Assembly: GCA_002688355.1 (NCBI GenBank)
Contig: NZCT01000024.1
Coordinates: 1 to 39,716, forward strand
Source: an archaeon
GTDB lineage: Archaea; Nanobdellota; Nanobdellia; SCGC-AAA011-G17; GW2011-AR20
Reading direction: 5' to 3'
DNA: 39,716 nt
Position 1 is the first letter of the stretch. The number at the start of each line of letters is the position of its first letter. The position numbers and the translations under genes are program-made. Positions 1-11,910 of the stretch are shown piece after piece. The notes beneath the pieces are model-generated. The model was not told the origin of the DNA. It saw nothing but the letters and a program-made list of their open reading frames with translations, and searched no databases.

Positions 1-98
1 GAACTTTTTACTCACAGAAGAAAGAAGTAATTTGTAAATTGATAGCATATAATTTAGATAGAAAAATTAAATCAATTTTAGTAGGGTTTCAGCAGAGC

Positions 99-668
99 CT
101 ATTTTAGTTTTTCTTCAAGATACTTAGCAACGTGATTTTTAAACCTGTTATATTCTTGTTTTCTTGTAATACCCTTAAACTGATCTTGTGTGTTATATAT
201 AACTTTTACAAGATTTATTTCTCCTTTTTTATCTGGGTGAATTGGAGTTCCAAAAATTAATGAATTATCTCCAAATTTGGATTCTATAATTGTAAAACTA
301 AAGTATTCATCTGAAATCCTGATTAGGAATTTATCTTCATAATTAAAGCTATTTTTTCCATTATCAATATATAAAAAGGAATCTACTCCAAAAATGTGAT
401 ATAAACTTGGATGATTTTTTGGATGTTGGCCTTTGAAAATTGTTTTTCCATCATCTAAATGATTTAAATCAATACCAATTATTCTTGTATCATCCATTTC
501 CTCAATTTCTGCTGAACCTTCTTTTGCAAGATCTTCCAGAATATGTACAATTTCTTGATTAGAATAGTTTTTATTCTGAGTGTAAGTTATTCTATTTGTG
601 TAACAAGAAAGATTTAATGTCAATAATAGGGTTATTATACTTAATTTTTTTGTGATTTCTAAGTTCAT
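99..668 (-). CDS. putative lipoprotein, unknown function
   Basis: 189-aa ORF; hydrophobic N-terminus ending in a lipobox-like LNLSC. Confidence 0.6.
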   Translation of the reverse strand: MNLEITKKLSIITLLLTLNLSCYTNRITYTQNKNYSNQEIVHILEDLAKEGSAEIEEMDDTRIIGIDLNHLDDGKTIFKGQHPKNHPSLYHIFGVDSFLYIDNGKNSFNYEDKFLIRISDEYFSFTIIESKFGDNSLIFGTPIHPDKKGEINLVKVIYNTQDQFKGITRKQEYNRFKNHVAKYLEEKLK

Positions 669-674
669 TTTAGA

Positions 675-878
675 TTAAGAGTAGGCAAGTAATAAGCCAT
701 ATTTTGTAGAGTATTCCAAGTTTAAACTTTTCATTAAGTACTCTTCACAACATTCTACTAAGCGTTTCCAAAACTTGCACAAACTGGGGCTCACTGTTTC
801 AACGAATTCCTCTATCAATTCAGCTTTTAATAAGCCACATGTTTTTAATAAAGGACCGTGCCATTTCTGTGTGGTTGC
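675..878 (-). pseudogene. ORF remnant without start codon
   Basis: Reads ...TQKWHGPLLKTCGLLKAELIEEFVETVSPSLCKFWKRLVECCEEYLMKSLNLEYSTKYGLLLAYS*; in-frame stop upstream, no ATG start. Confidence 0.35.
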
Positions 879-1036
879 CTACCATTTCTGGAAATAATCA
901 AAAAGATTATCAGTTCCTTTTTATTGTGTTTAAACAATTAAAAAAGGTAAATCAGTGTATGGACTTTCCTCAGTCAACCGTGAGTTGTGTTACTTGCCTA
1001 CTATTATAAAAAGAGAAAATGCGTTTATAAGTTTAA

Positions 1037-1320
1037 CTACTTTAATAATTTCTCCAATAATCCTTTCCTTTTTGGTTTACAATATTTTGGCGTATAGAAA
1101 TAATGAGGAACAGGAATACCTGCAGCCTGCCTTCTAGCATCAGCTTTTAAACCAATTTCATGTACTACTTTAAGAAATTCATCAGAAACAGGTTCTTCAT
1201 TAGGTATACTTTCTTGTGTTTTATAACCTAAATTGTCCTTTATTTTTTAATACATATTGTAGAAGGGATTCATCATTACCACCATAAATGTATAAATATT
1301 CATACTTATAAATATTGTTC
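1037..1320 (-). pseudogene. frameshifted gene fragment
   Basis: Two frames join into KNNIYKYEYLYIYGGNDESLLQYVLKNKGQ / GYKTQESIPNEEPVSDEFLKVVHEIGLKADARRQAAGIPVPHYFYTPKYCKPKRKGLLEKLLK*; frameshift near 1235; no start codon. Confidence 0.4.
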
Positions 1321-1335
1321 TTTTAAGAATTTAAA

Positions 1336-1932
1336 ATGAATCAAAAATTAGTTTGGAATAGGATAGCTGAAAGTTGGAGTAATTTTAGACAGAAACCTGA
1401 AAAGAAAGTTTTTAGTTTATTGAAAAGATGGAGTAAAGGTAAAATTTTAGATGCTGGATGTGGTAATTGTAGAAATTTATTTCCTTTTTTTAAAAATAAC
1501 TTTGAGTGTTATGGTTTCGATTTCTCAAAGGAAATGATAAATAATTCTAAGAAGTATATTAAGAAAAATAATTTTAAAGTTAATTTAAAAATTGGTTCTT
1601 TAGAAAAAATACCATTTAAGGATAAAACTTTTGATTATGTTATTTGTTTTGCTGTTTTACATCATTTAGAAAATCCTGAAAATGGTATCAGGGAAACTAA
1701 AAGAATTTTGAAAAATAACGGAGAAGCTTATGTTAACATTTGGAATAAATATCAGTTAAAATTTTTATTTAAGAGAGAAGAGATGTATATTAAATGGGGA
1801 AATGAAAAGAGGTATTATAATTTGATTTCTTATTTTAAGTTACGAAGAATATTAAAAGAAAGTAATTTTTCAATTTTGGAAAGTAATTTTTTTGGAAAGA
1901 ATATAGAGTTTTTAATTAAGAAGAATGAATAA
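1336..1932 (+). CDS. class I SAM-dependent methyltransferase (possibly Trm9/ALKBH8-MT-like)
   Basis: ILDAGCGNCRNL motif I; N-terminal VWNRIAESWSNFRQKP resembles Trm9-type proteins. Confidence 0.7.
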   Translation: MNQKLVWNRIAESWSNFRQKPEKKVFSLLKRWSKGKILDAGCGNCRNLFPFFKNNFECYGFDFSKEMINNSKKYIKKNNFKVNLKIGSLEKIPFKDKTFDYVICFAVLHHLENPENGIRETKRILKNNGEAYVNIWNKYQLKFLFKREEMYIKWGNEKRYYNLISYFKLRRILKESNFSILESNFFGKNIEFLIKKNE

Positions 1933-1965
1933 ATTTATAAGTTCTTTATTAGTTATTTATACTAA

Positions 1966-2114
1966 GGGCCTGTAGCTCAGTCTGGTCTAGAGCGCTGAAT
2001 TAAGTGCGTAAGTCTTATATGACGCTATTGTTCTGCAATAGTGCTAAGCCAGCCAGAGAGTTTCCTTTTAGGGAATTCGGTTTTAGGTCGTCATTTCAAA
2101 TATGACCAGGCCCA
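1966..2114 (+). tRNA. tRNA-Ile(UAU) with three introns (1998-2011, 2020-2050, 2057-2084)
   Basis: GGGCCTG/CAGGCCC acceptor, GCTC/GAGC D-stem, GTCAT-TTCAAAT-ATGAC T-arm. Removing three BHB introns gives CTGGT-CTTATAA-GCCAG anticodon arm and AGGTC variable loop, 76 nt mature. Confidence 0.85.
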
Positions 2115-2156
2115 CTTTCGTAATATTTAAAAAAGAAATATTATTGATAATCATAT

Positions 2157-2231
2157 GCTCTAGTAGTCTAGCCCGGTCCAGGATGCGGCCCTTTCGAGGC
2201 TGAGACCCGGGTTCAAATCCCGGCTGGAGCA
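2157..2231 (+). tRNA. tRNA-Glu(UUC)
   Basis: 75-nt cloverleaf; anticodon arm CGGCC-CTTTCGA-GGCTG; T-arm CCGGG-TTCAAAT-CCCGG; no intron. Confidence 0.93.
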
Positions 2232-2334
2232 GTTTACCTTTAGTAATTCTAGAGGTAATTCCTTTTCTCTTATTCTAACGATTAAGATTCTTTTTTTAGT
2301 AAATTTTAAATAGAAGTATCAATATGATATTCTT

Positions 2335-2736
2335 ATGTCATTTTTTCATAAGGATGGAATAGATAATTTATTTCAGGTAATCGATAAGGAATTAAAAAAT
2401 TTTGAAGGAAATCCTAATACCATAACTATTGCATCTTTAGCCACCCCTGTTAAGAGTTTAATTGGTACTGGTGCTGGGCGTTTGAGCAAGGATGAAACTG
2501 ATTTTAGGACATTCGTTGATAGTTTTCAAGAATTTATTTCATCCTTGAAAGCTTTTAATGAAACACTTAAAAAATTTGATGAAAGACCTAGGAGTGGCAT
2601 CGAAGAAGAATGGCAGAAATGGTATAAACCTTTTGTAAAAGAAATACGAGAAGGTTTTGATTCCATAAAGGAAACTGGTAATGTTTATAAAAATTCCTTA
2701 GCTATTTTGAAAAGAGACATCAAAAAAACTTTATAA
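2335..2736 (+). CDS. hypothetical protein
   Basis: 133-aa ORF. Confidence 0.5.
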   Translation: MSFFHKDGIDNLFQVIDKELKNFEGNPNTITIASLATPVKSLIGTGAGRLSKDETDFRTFVDSFQEFISSLKAFNETLKKFDERPRSGIEEEWQKWYKPFVKEIREGFDSIKETGNVYKNSLAILKRDIKKTL

Positions 2737-2847
2737 TTAGTTCTTCAACCCAACATTATTTTAGAGGGTGGTCTAAACAAAGATATAGAATAGTAAAGAT
2801 ATAATTCTATATGTAATATTATATATAGTTTAATGTCTGCGTAAAAA

Positions 2848-3426
2848 ATGGAAAATATGCAAAAAGGTAAAACTGCTGAGAATATTGTTAAAGAAATGTT
2901 TGAAAGTGCTGGTTTTAAAGTTATAAGATATGGTTATGAACATACTGTTCCTTCATTGGCAGATAAAGAAAATTTAATCACAGGAAGAGCTAGTGATTAT
3001 ATAAGACATCAACCTGACCTTATTGTTGTAAATGAACATAATGAAGCATTCTTTGTTGAAGTAAAATTTAGAAGTTACAAAATAGCTGATAGAGAAATAT
3101 TCAATTATCCTAATTGTTATGTTATTCTTTTAACAAAATATGGTATTTATGCACAAAGCACTAGATTTATTCACAAAATAGGAAGTCCTTTTGTTCATCT
3201 AAATAAAATGCCCCCTTTTAGAAATATCCCTCAATCAATTATTGAAACTTCTGAATGGAAACTAAGAAGGAAACTTGGTAATGAAACATTGATAAGTCAA
3301 TTAGGTGAAATGGTTGTTGAAAAAATAACAAAGAAAAAATTAGAGCAATACAAACCTAGTATAGTTTACCTAGATAAACAAAATAAAGTATATCACAAAG
3401 GAGAAAATAATATTTCAAAAAAATGA
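2848..3426 (+). CDS. putative PD-(D/E)XK-like nuclease domain protein
   Basis: QPDLIVVNEHNEAFFVEVKFR matches a D...ExK active-site pattern. Confidence 0.55.
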   Translation: MENMQKGKTAENIVKEMFESAGFKVIRYGYEHTVPSLADKENLITGRASDYIRHQPDLIVVNEHNEAFFVEVKFRSYKIADREIFNYPNCYVILLTKYGIYAQSTRFIHKIGSPFVHLNKMPPFRNIPQSIIETSEWKLRRKLGNETLISQLGEMVVEKITKKKLEQYKPSIVYLDKQNKVYHKGENNISKK

Positions 3427-3728
3427 ATTTATTTGAAAAAATAAAGAACATATTTTATTCTAAAAAACCAGATATAACTATTCAACATGATGATTGGAAT
3501 AAAAAGTTAAAAATAGAAAGGAAGAAAAAAAGGAAAAGAAGAAAGTTTGATGGTAATTGCAACTTTTGTAAAAAAATTATTAAAAAACCTCTAGTTAATA
3601 GTTTTCATTGTAAATACTGTAATCAATGGTATTGTGAAAATCATAAAAACCCAGAAACCCATAATTGTAAAGGAAGACTTATTAATCCACATTCACAAGA
3701 AACAGCAGATAGTTTGAGATTTGGATAA
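3423..3728 (+). CDS. AN1-type zinc finger protein
   Basis: CNFC...FHCKYCNQWYCENHKNPETHNC matches AN1 Cys/His spacing; start overlaps upstream stop by 4 nt. Confidence 0.75.
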   Translation: MNLFEKIKNIFYSKKPDITIQHDDWNKKLKIERKKKRKRRKFDGNCNFCKKIIKKPLVNSFHCKYCNQWYCENHKNPETHNCKGRLINPHSQETADSLRFG

Positions 3729-4050
3729 AATTAAAAAATGGAAATAAACTATTTTTTTCATGGTTTTTTAAATGATTTTATGCTTATTAATGTTAGTTTT
3801 TAGGGTAAATTCTACAGAATAGAAAACTATATAAATAACCTAAAAACTCAAAATTTAATAACAAGCTTATATTCGATAAAATTTACTGCTCAAATTGTCT
3901 AAAACCACCCCAACAATGAACATTTCTAGACGTATTAATAGAAGATTCATAGTTTATACTCAAGAAAATCACTATAATTTAGGCCCATCACAACTTAATT
4001 TTCCTAATAAAATCACTAGATTGGTTGGGAAAAGTAAACGAGAAGTTAAT

Positions 4051-4167
4051 GGGCCGGTAGCTCAGCTTGGTTAGAGCATCTGAATTAAGCTTTAAAAAAG
4101 CTTATTGATGAACCTTTTAAATCCTGAGGTGAGCAGGTGGTCGCGGGTTCAAATCCCGTCCGGCTCA
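4051..4167 (+). tRNA. tRNA-Lys(UUU) with two introns (4083-4112, 4120-4131)
   Basis: Removing introns at 30/31 (BHB helix CATC/GATG) and 37/38 (CTTT/GAGG) gives TCTGC-CTTTTAA-GCAGG anticodon arm; rest matches archaeal tRNA-Lys. Confidence 0.87.
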
Positions 4168-4179
4168 TATAATTTAAAA

Positions 4180-4419
4180 ATGGAAAAGAAAGAAATCAAC
4201 ATTGCAGCGCACAAATATGTTCCAAAGCACGAAAAGCTTAATGAAGAGCAAGCTAATGAAGTTTTAAAACAATTTAACATTTCTAAGAAACAGCTTCCAG
4301 TTATTTTAAAGAAAGATGCTGCAATTAAAGAAATGAAACTTGAAAAAGGAGATATAATTAAAATTTATAGAGACAGTCCGACGTTAGGCAAATCAATTTT
4401 TTATAGATTGGTAAAGTAA
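4180..4419 (+). CDS. rpoH: DNA-directed RNA polymerase subunit H
   Basis: MEKKEINIAAHKYVPKHEKLNEEQ...LPVILKKDAAIKEMKLEKGDIIKI; ORF-track start at 4105 lies inside the tRNA, so ATG 4180 is used. Confidence 0.93.
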   Translation: MEKKEINIAAHKYVPKHEKLNEEQANEVLKQFNISKKQLPVILKKDAAIKEMKLEKGDIIKIYRDSPTLGKSIFYRLVK

Positions 4420-4420
4420 A

Positions 4421-5899
4421 ATGGTAGAAAACTATAGAAAAATCATTGGAAATTATTTTGATAAACATTCTATTATTGATTCGAATATCAAATCATTTAA
4501 TAATTTTATTGAAAAAGGAATGCAAGAAATTATTGATGAAAATGATGAAATAGTACCAACAATCATTCCTGCAGAAGTTAAAGACTTTAAAATTAAATTA
4601 GGAAAAATAGAGATCCATAAACCTCAAATTATTGAAGCAGATGGAAGTAAAAGAGATGTGTATCCTATTGAAGTTAGACTAAGAAAATTAACATATGCAG
4701 CTCCGATTTACTTAAACGTCAGTGCGATTATTGATGGAGTGGAGAGAGAATCTTTTACAGCTTTAATTGGAAAAATTCCTGTAATGTTAAAAAGTAAGCT
4801 ATGTCATTTGCATGGACTAAATAGGGAGCAATTAATTAAACATTCAGAAGACCCAAATGATCCTGGAGGATATTTTGTTTTAAATGGTAATGAAAGAGTT
4901 TTAATTAATGTTGAGGATTTGGCTTCTAATAAGTTCTTTATGGAAAAAAATAAAATTGGTCCAAGTAAATTCACAGCAAAGATATTTTCAGAAAGAGGAG
5001 CATATAGAATACCTCATTCAATTGAACAAATGAAAGATGGTATTATGTATATTTCATTTACAAGATTTACAAGAATTCCAATAATGTCTGTTGTGAAAGC
5101 TTTAGGTTTAGTTAAAGATCAAGAAATTATGGAACAAATTGGATTAGAGGAAAACGATAGTATTTTCATAAGTTTGTATGAAACTGTTGAGCTAAAATCT
5201 CAAAACGAAGCAGTTGATTTTTTAGCTAAGAGAATTGGAATTACACAATTTAATGATCAGAAAAATGAAAGAGTTTTTGATTTACTTGATAAATATTTAT
5301 TACCTCATTTAGGAATTAAAAAAGAAGATAGAATAAGAAAAGCATATTCATTATGTAAATACATTAAAAGATATTTGAATGTTAAAGAAAAAGGAATACA
5401 AATAAGTGACAAAGATCATTATTCAAATAAGAAGTTGAAATTAACTGGAGATTTAATGGGTGAATTATTTAGAGTTAACTTACGTGCTTTGGTGCAGGAT
5501 ATGATGTATAATTTCCAAAGACTTGTTAAGAGAGGTAAATTCCAGAGTATTAAAATTATTATTAGAGATCAGTTGCTAACGTCTAGGATAAAAAGTGCTA
5601 TGGCAACAGGTTCTTGGGTTGGTGGAAGAAAAGGTATTAGTCAGAATATTGATAGAACAAATTATGTTGCTACAATGAGCCATCTACAAAGAGTTGTATC
5701 TTTGTTAAGTGCATCTCAAGAGAATTTTGCAGCCAGAGCCTTGCACCCGACGCATATTGGAAAATTATGTCCTGTTGAAACTCCTGAAGGAACGCCAATT
5801 GGATTAAGAAAGAATTTAGCAGTTATGGCTAAAGTTTCAGAAGATGATGTTCAAGAAGACAAGATTAAAAAATCACTGGAGAATTTTGGATTAAAATGA
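4421..5899 (+). CDS. rpoB2: DNA-directed RNA polymerase subunit B''
   Basis: GGYFVLNGNERVLI and HPTHIGKLCPVETPEGTPIGLRKNLA motifs. Confidence 0.96.
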   Translation: MVENYRKIIGNYFDKHSIIDSNIKSFNNFIEKGMQEIIDENDEIVPTIIPAEVKDFKIKLGKIEIHKPQIIEADGSKRDVYPIEVRLRKLTYAAPIYLNVSAIIDGVERESFTALIGKIPVMLKSKLCHLHGLNREQLIKHSEDPNDPGGYFVLNGNERVLINVEDLASNKFFMEKNKIGPSKFTAKIFSERGAYRIPHSIEQMKDGIMYISFTRFTRIPIMSVVKALGLVKDQEIMEQIGLEENDSIFISLYETVELKSQNEAVDFLAKRIGITQFNDQKNERVFDLLDKYLLPHLGIKKEDRIRKAYSLCKYIKRYLNVKEKGIQISDKDHYSNKKLKLTGDLMGELFRVNLRALVQDMMYNFQRLVKRGKFQSIKIIIRDQLLTSRIKSAMATGSWVGGRKGISQNIDRTNYVATMSHLQRVVSLLSASQENFAARALHPTHIGKLCPVETPEGTPIGLRKNLAVMAKVSEDDVQEDKIKKSLENFGLK

Positions 5900-7698
5900 G
5901 TGATGTATATTTAAATGAAAAATTCATTGGAAATGTTGAGAATCATCAAGATTTTCTGGATAAGATAGTTAATGCTAGAAGGGAAAATATTATGCCTAAA
6001 GCAACCAATGTTTTTTATAATGACGACTTGGATGAAGTTCATATTGATATTTCAAAAGGAAGAGTTAGAAGACCTTTAATTGTTGTAAAAGATGGTAAAA
6101 GTTTATTGACTAAAGAACATGTTGATAAATTAACTAAAAATGAAACTAGTTGGGATGAGTTAGTAAAAGATAGCATAATAGAATATTTAGATACTAATGA
6201 AGAAGAAATGTCTTTAATAGCAATAAATGAAGAAGATTTAACTGAAGATCATACACATTTAGAAATATCTCCAATAACATATTTAGGTTTAACGACTACG
6301 TTAATTCCTTTTTCAAATTATGGAAGTTCCTCAAGATTAATAAGAGGAAGTAAAATTCAGAAACAAGCTTTAGGATTGTATGCAAGTAATTTCTTATCAA
6401 GAGTAGATACTGATGTTAGTGTATTAAACTATCCTCAAAAACCTTTAGTAAAATCATTTATGCATGATGTTGTTAATTATAATAAACATCCTTCTGGTCA
6501 AAATATTACTATTGCATTAATGAGTTATGAAGGATATAATATGAGTGATGCTATTATTATTAATAATGGATCTATATTAAGGGGATTTGGAAGATCTACT
6601 TACTTTAGACCTTATGAATCAGAGGAGTTAAGATATTCTGGCGGATTAATAGATGAAATTGGAACTCCAGATAAAGAAGTTAAAGGTTATAGAAGTGAAG
6701 ATGATTATAAATTATTAGAGAAAGATGGTGTTGTTTATACAGGAGCTAGTGTTAAAGAAGATGATGTCCTAATTGGCAAAACAAGCCCTCCAAGATTTTT
6801 GGGTGAGGTAGAAGATTTTAGTATTGCTGCATCAACAAGAAGAGAAAGTTCTACTGTTGTTAGACATGGAGAAAATGGTGTTGTAGACATGGTCTTAATG
6901 ACAGAAAATGAAGAAGGAAATAAATTAGTTCAATTAAGATTAAGAAATTCTAGAATCCCAGAAGTTGGTGATAAGTTTGCATCCAGACATGGTCAGAAAG
7001 GTGTGATAGGGATGGTTGTTAAGGAAGAAGATATGCCTTTTACAGCAAATGGAATTACTCCAGATTTAATATTTTCTCCACATGGGATACCTGGAAGAAT
7101 GACAATATCTCATTTATTGGAAGCTATAAGTGGTAAAGTTGGAGCATTATCTGGTAGAGAAATTGATGCTACTTCTTTTGACGCTGAGCCAGAAGAAAAA
7201 ATAAGAAATGAATTACAAGAATTAGGATTTAGAGAAGACGGTACAGAGGTAATGTATAATGGAATTACTGGAGAACAATTTAAAGTTAGAATTTTCGTTG
7301 GAAATATGTATTATTTAAAATTAAAACACATGGTAGCTAATAAAATACATGTTAGAGCATTTGGTAGAATACAATTATTAACAAGACAACCTATTGAAGG
7401 AAGAGCAAAAGGTGGTGGATTAAGAGTTGGAGAGATGGAGAAAGATTGTTTTGTTGCACATGGAGCTAGTTTATTATTAAAGGAAAGGTTTGATTCAGAT
7501 AAGGTTACTGTTCATGTTTGTGAAGCATGTGGAATGTTAGCTATTAATGATACAACACGAGATAATAAATTTTGTCAAAAATGTGGTGGAAACACAGAAA
7601 TTACAGCTGTTGAAATGAGTTATGCTTTCAAATTATTATTAGATGAATTAAAATCATTAATGGTTTATCCAAAATTAAGTTTAAAAAGTAAATATTAA
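5896..7698 (+). CDS. rpoB1: DNA-directed RNA polymerase subunit B'
   Basis: GDKFASRHGQKGV, PDLIFSPHGIPGRMT and C-terminal zinc-binding CEACG...CQKCGG. Confidence 0.96.
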   Translation: MSDVYLNEKFIGNVENHQDFLDKIVNARRENIMPKATNVFYNDDLDEVHIDISKGRVRRPLIVVKDGKSLLTKEHVDKLTKNETSWDELVKDSIIEYLDTNEEEMSLIAINEEDLTEDHTHLEISPITYLGLTTTLIPFSNYGSSSRLIRGSKIQKQALGLYASNFLSRVDTDVSVLNYPQKPLVKSFMHDVVNYNKHPSGQNITIALMSYEGYNMSDAIIINNGSILRGFGRSTYFRPYESEELRYSGGLIDEIGTPDKEVKGYRSEDDYKLLEKDGVVYTGASVKEDDVLIGKTSPPRFLGEVEDFSIAASTRRESSTVVRHGENGVVDMVLMTENEEGNKLVQLRLRNSRIPEVGDKFASRHGQKGVIGMVVKEEDMPFTANGITPDLIFSPHGIPGRMTISHLLEAISGKVGALSGREIDATSFDAEPEEKIRNELQELGFREDGTEVMYNGITGEQFKVRIFVGNMYYLKLKHMVANKIHVRAFGRIQLLTRQPIEGRAKGGGLRVGEMEKDCFVAHGASLLLKERFDSDKVTVHVCEACGMLAINDTTRDNKFCQKCGGNTEITAVEMSYAFKLLLDELKSLMVYPKLSLKSKY

Positions 7699-7699
7699 A

Positions 7700-11395
<3,696 letters not shown>

Positions 11396-11396
<1 letters not shown>

Positions 11397-11419
11397 TTAC
11401 TGTATATGTATACAGTAAT
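11396..11419. repeat. perfect inverted repeat (11-bp arms)
   Basis: ATTACTGTATA-TG-TATACAGTAAT immediately after the rpoA2 stop codon. Confidence 0.9.
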
Positions 11420-11471
11420 TTGATTCGATAGTTTTAAAAACCCTAAATTCTTAGTATTTTATAGTAAGTAG

Positions 11472-11500
11472 AGGTGTATAAACACCTAGGAATTCTAGGT
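11472..11500 (+). promoter_or_regulatory. two overlapping, mutually exclusive hairpins in a 5' leader
   Basis: AGGTGT-ATAA-ACACCT (11472-11487) and ACCTAG-GAATT-CTAGGT (11484-11500) share ACCT; followed by AAGGAG and ATG at 11516. Confidence 0.5.
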
Positions 11501-11515
11501 AAGGAGAATAAGAAA

Positions 11516-11854
11516 ATGTCAAAAACACTAGCAGAAAAAATATTATATTCAGGAGAAACACTAAGATTAGAAAAATATCACCTGAATTCAGCAGAAGCAG
11601 AAGCTTTGCGAAGATCAGTTGGTTCTTATGAGATGGTATTAGCTTTAGCGACAGATATTAGTGGAGAAAATACTGATCCAAGTGCAAGTTGGTATTTAGA
11701 TCAAAATGACTTCAAAAAACTGTATGACACAATAAAAAATAGACAAGATTTTAAAAGAGTTAAACAATTCCTAGATGATAATATACAATCTCCAAGTGAT
11801 TCAGACGAAGTGAATAGTTTTTTGGAAACAATTACTTTGAGAAGAGAAAAGTAA
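11516..11854 (+). CDS. hypothetical protein
   Basis: MSKTLAEKILYSGETLRLEKYHL...; ATG 11516 preceded by AAGGAG. Confidence 0.6.
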   Translation: MSKTLAEKILYSGETLRLEKYHLNSAEAEALRRSVGSYEMVLALATDISGENTDPSASWYLDQNDFKKLYDTIKNRQDFKRVKQFLDDNIQSPSDSDEVNSFLETITLRREK

Positions 11855-11910
11855 AGAGGTAAAAAAGTTAAGAAGAAATAGTTATAAAGAGATAATTCTA
11901 GTTTATTTTA

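Noticed and set aside
955-1137. 60-aa plus-strand ORF
   Set aside because: Overlaps a protein-like minus-strand frameshifted fragment; no recognisable motif
1966-2114. Arg(UCU) reading using the CTATT-GTTCTGC-AATAG hairpin
   Set aside because: No splice helix supports it; that hairpin is the inner stem of the 37/38 intron in the Ile(UAU) solution
3916-4072. 52-codon ORF (MNISRRINRRFIVYTQENHYNL...) reading into tRNA-Lys
   Set aside because: Stops inside the tRNA D-arm; no homology recognisable; probably leader noise, though codon use is not absurd
4051-4167. tRNA-Leu(UAA) reading of the tRNA-Lys gene with one canonical intron
   Set aside because: No long variable arm, A31-G39 mismatch and no BHB; the two-intron Lys solution fits perfectly
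4105-4179. N-terminal extension of the rpoH ORF
   Set aside because: Lies within tRNA-Lys; canonical RpoH start is ATG 4180
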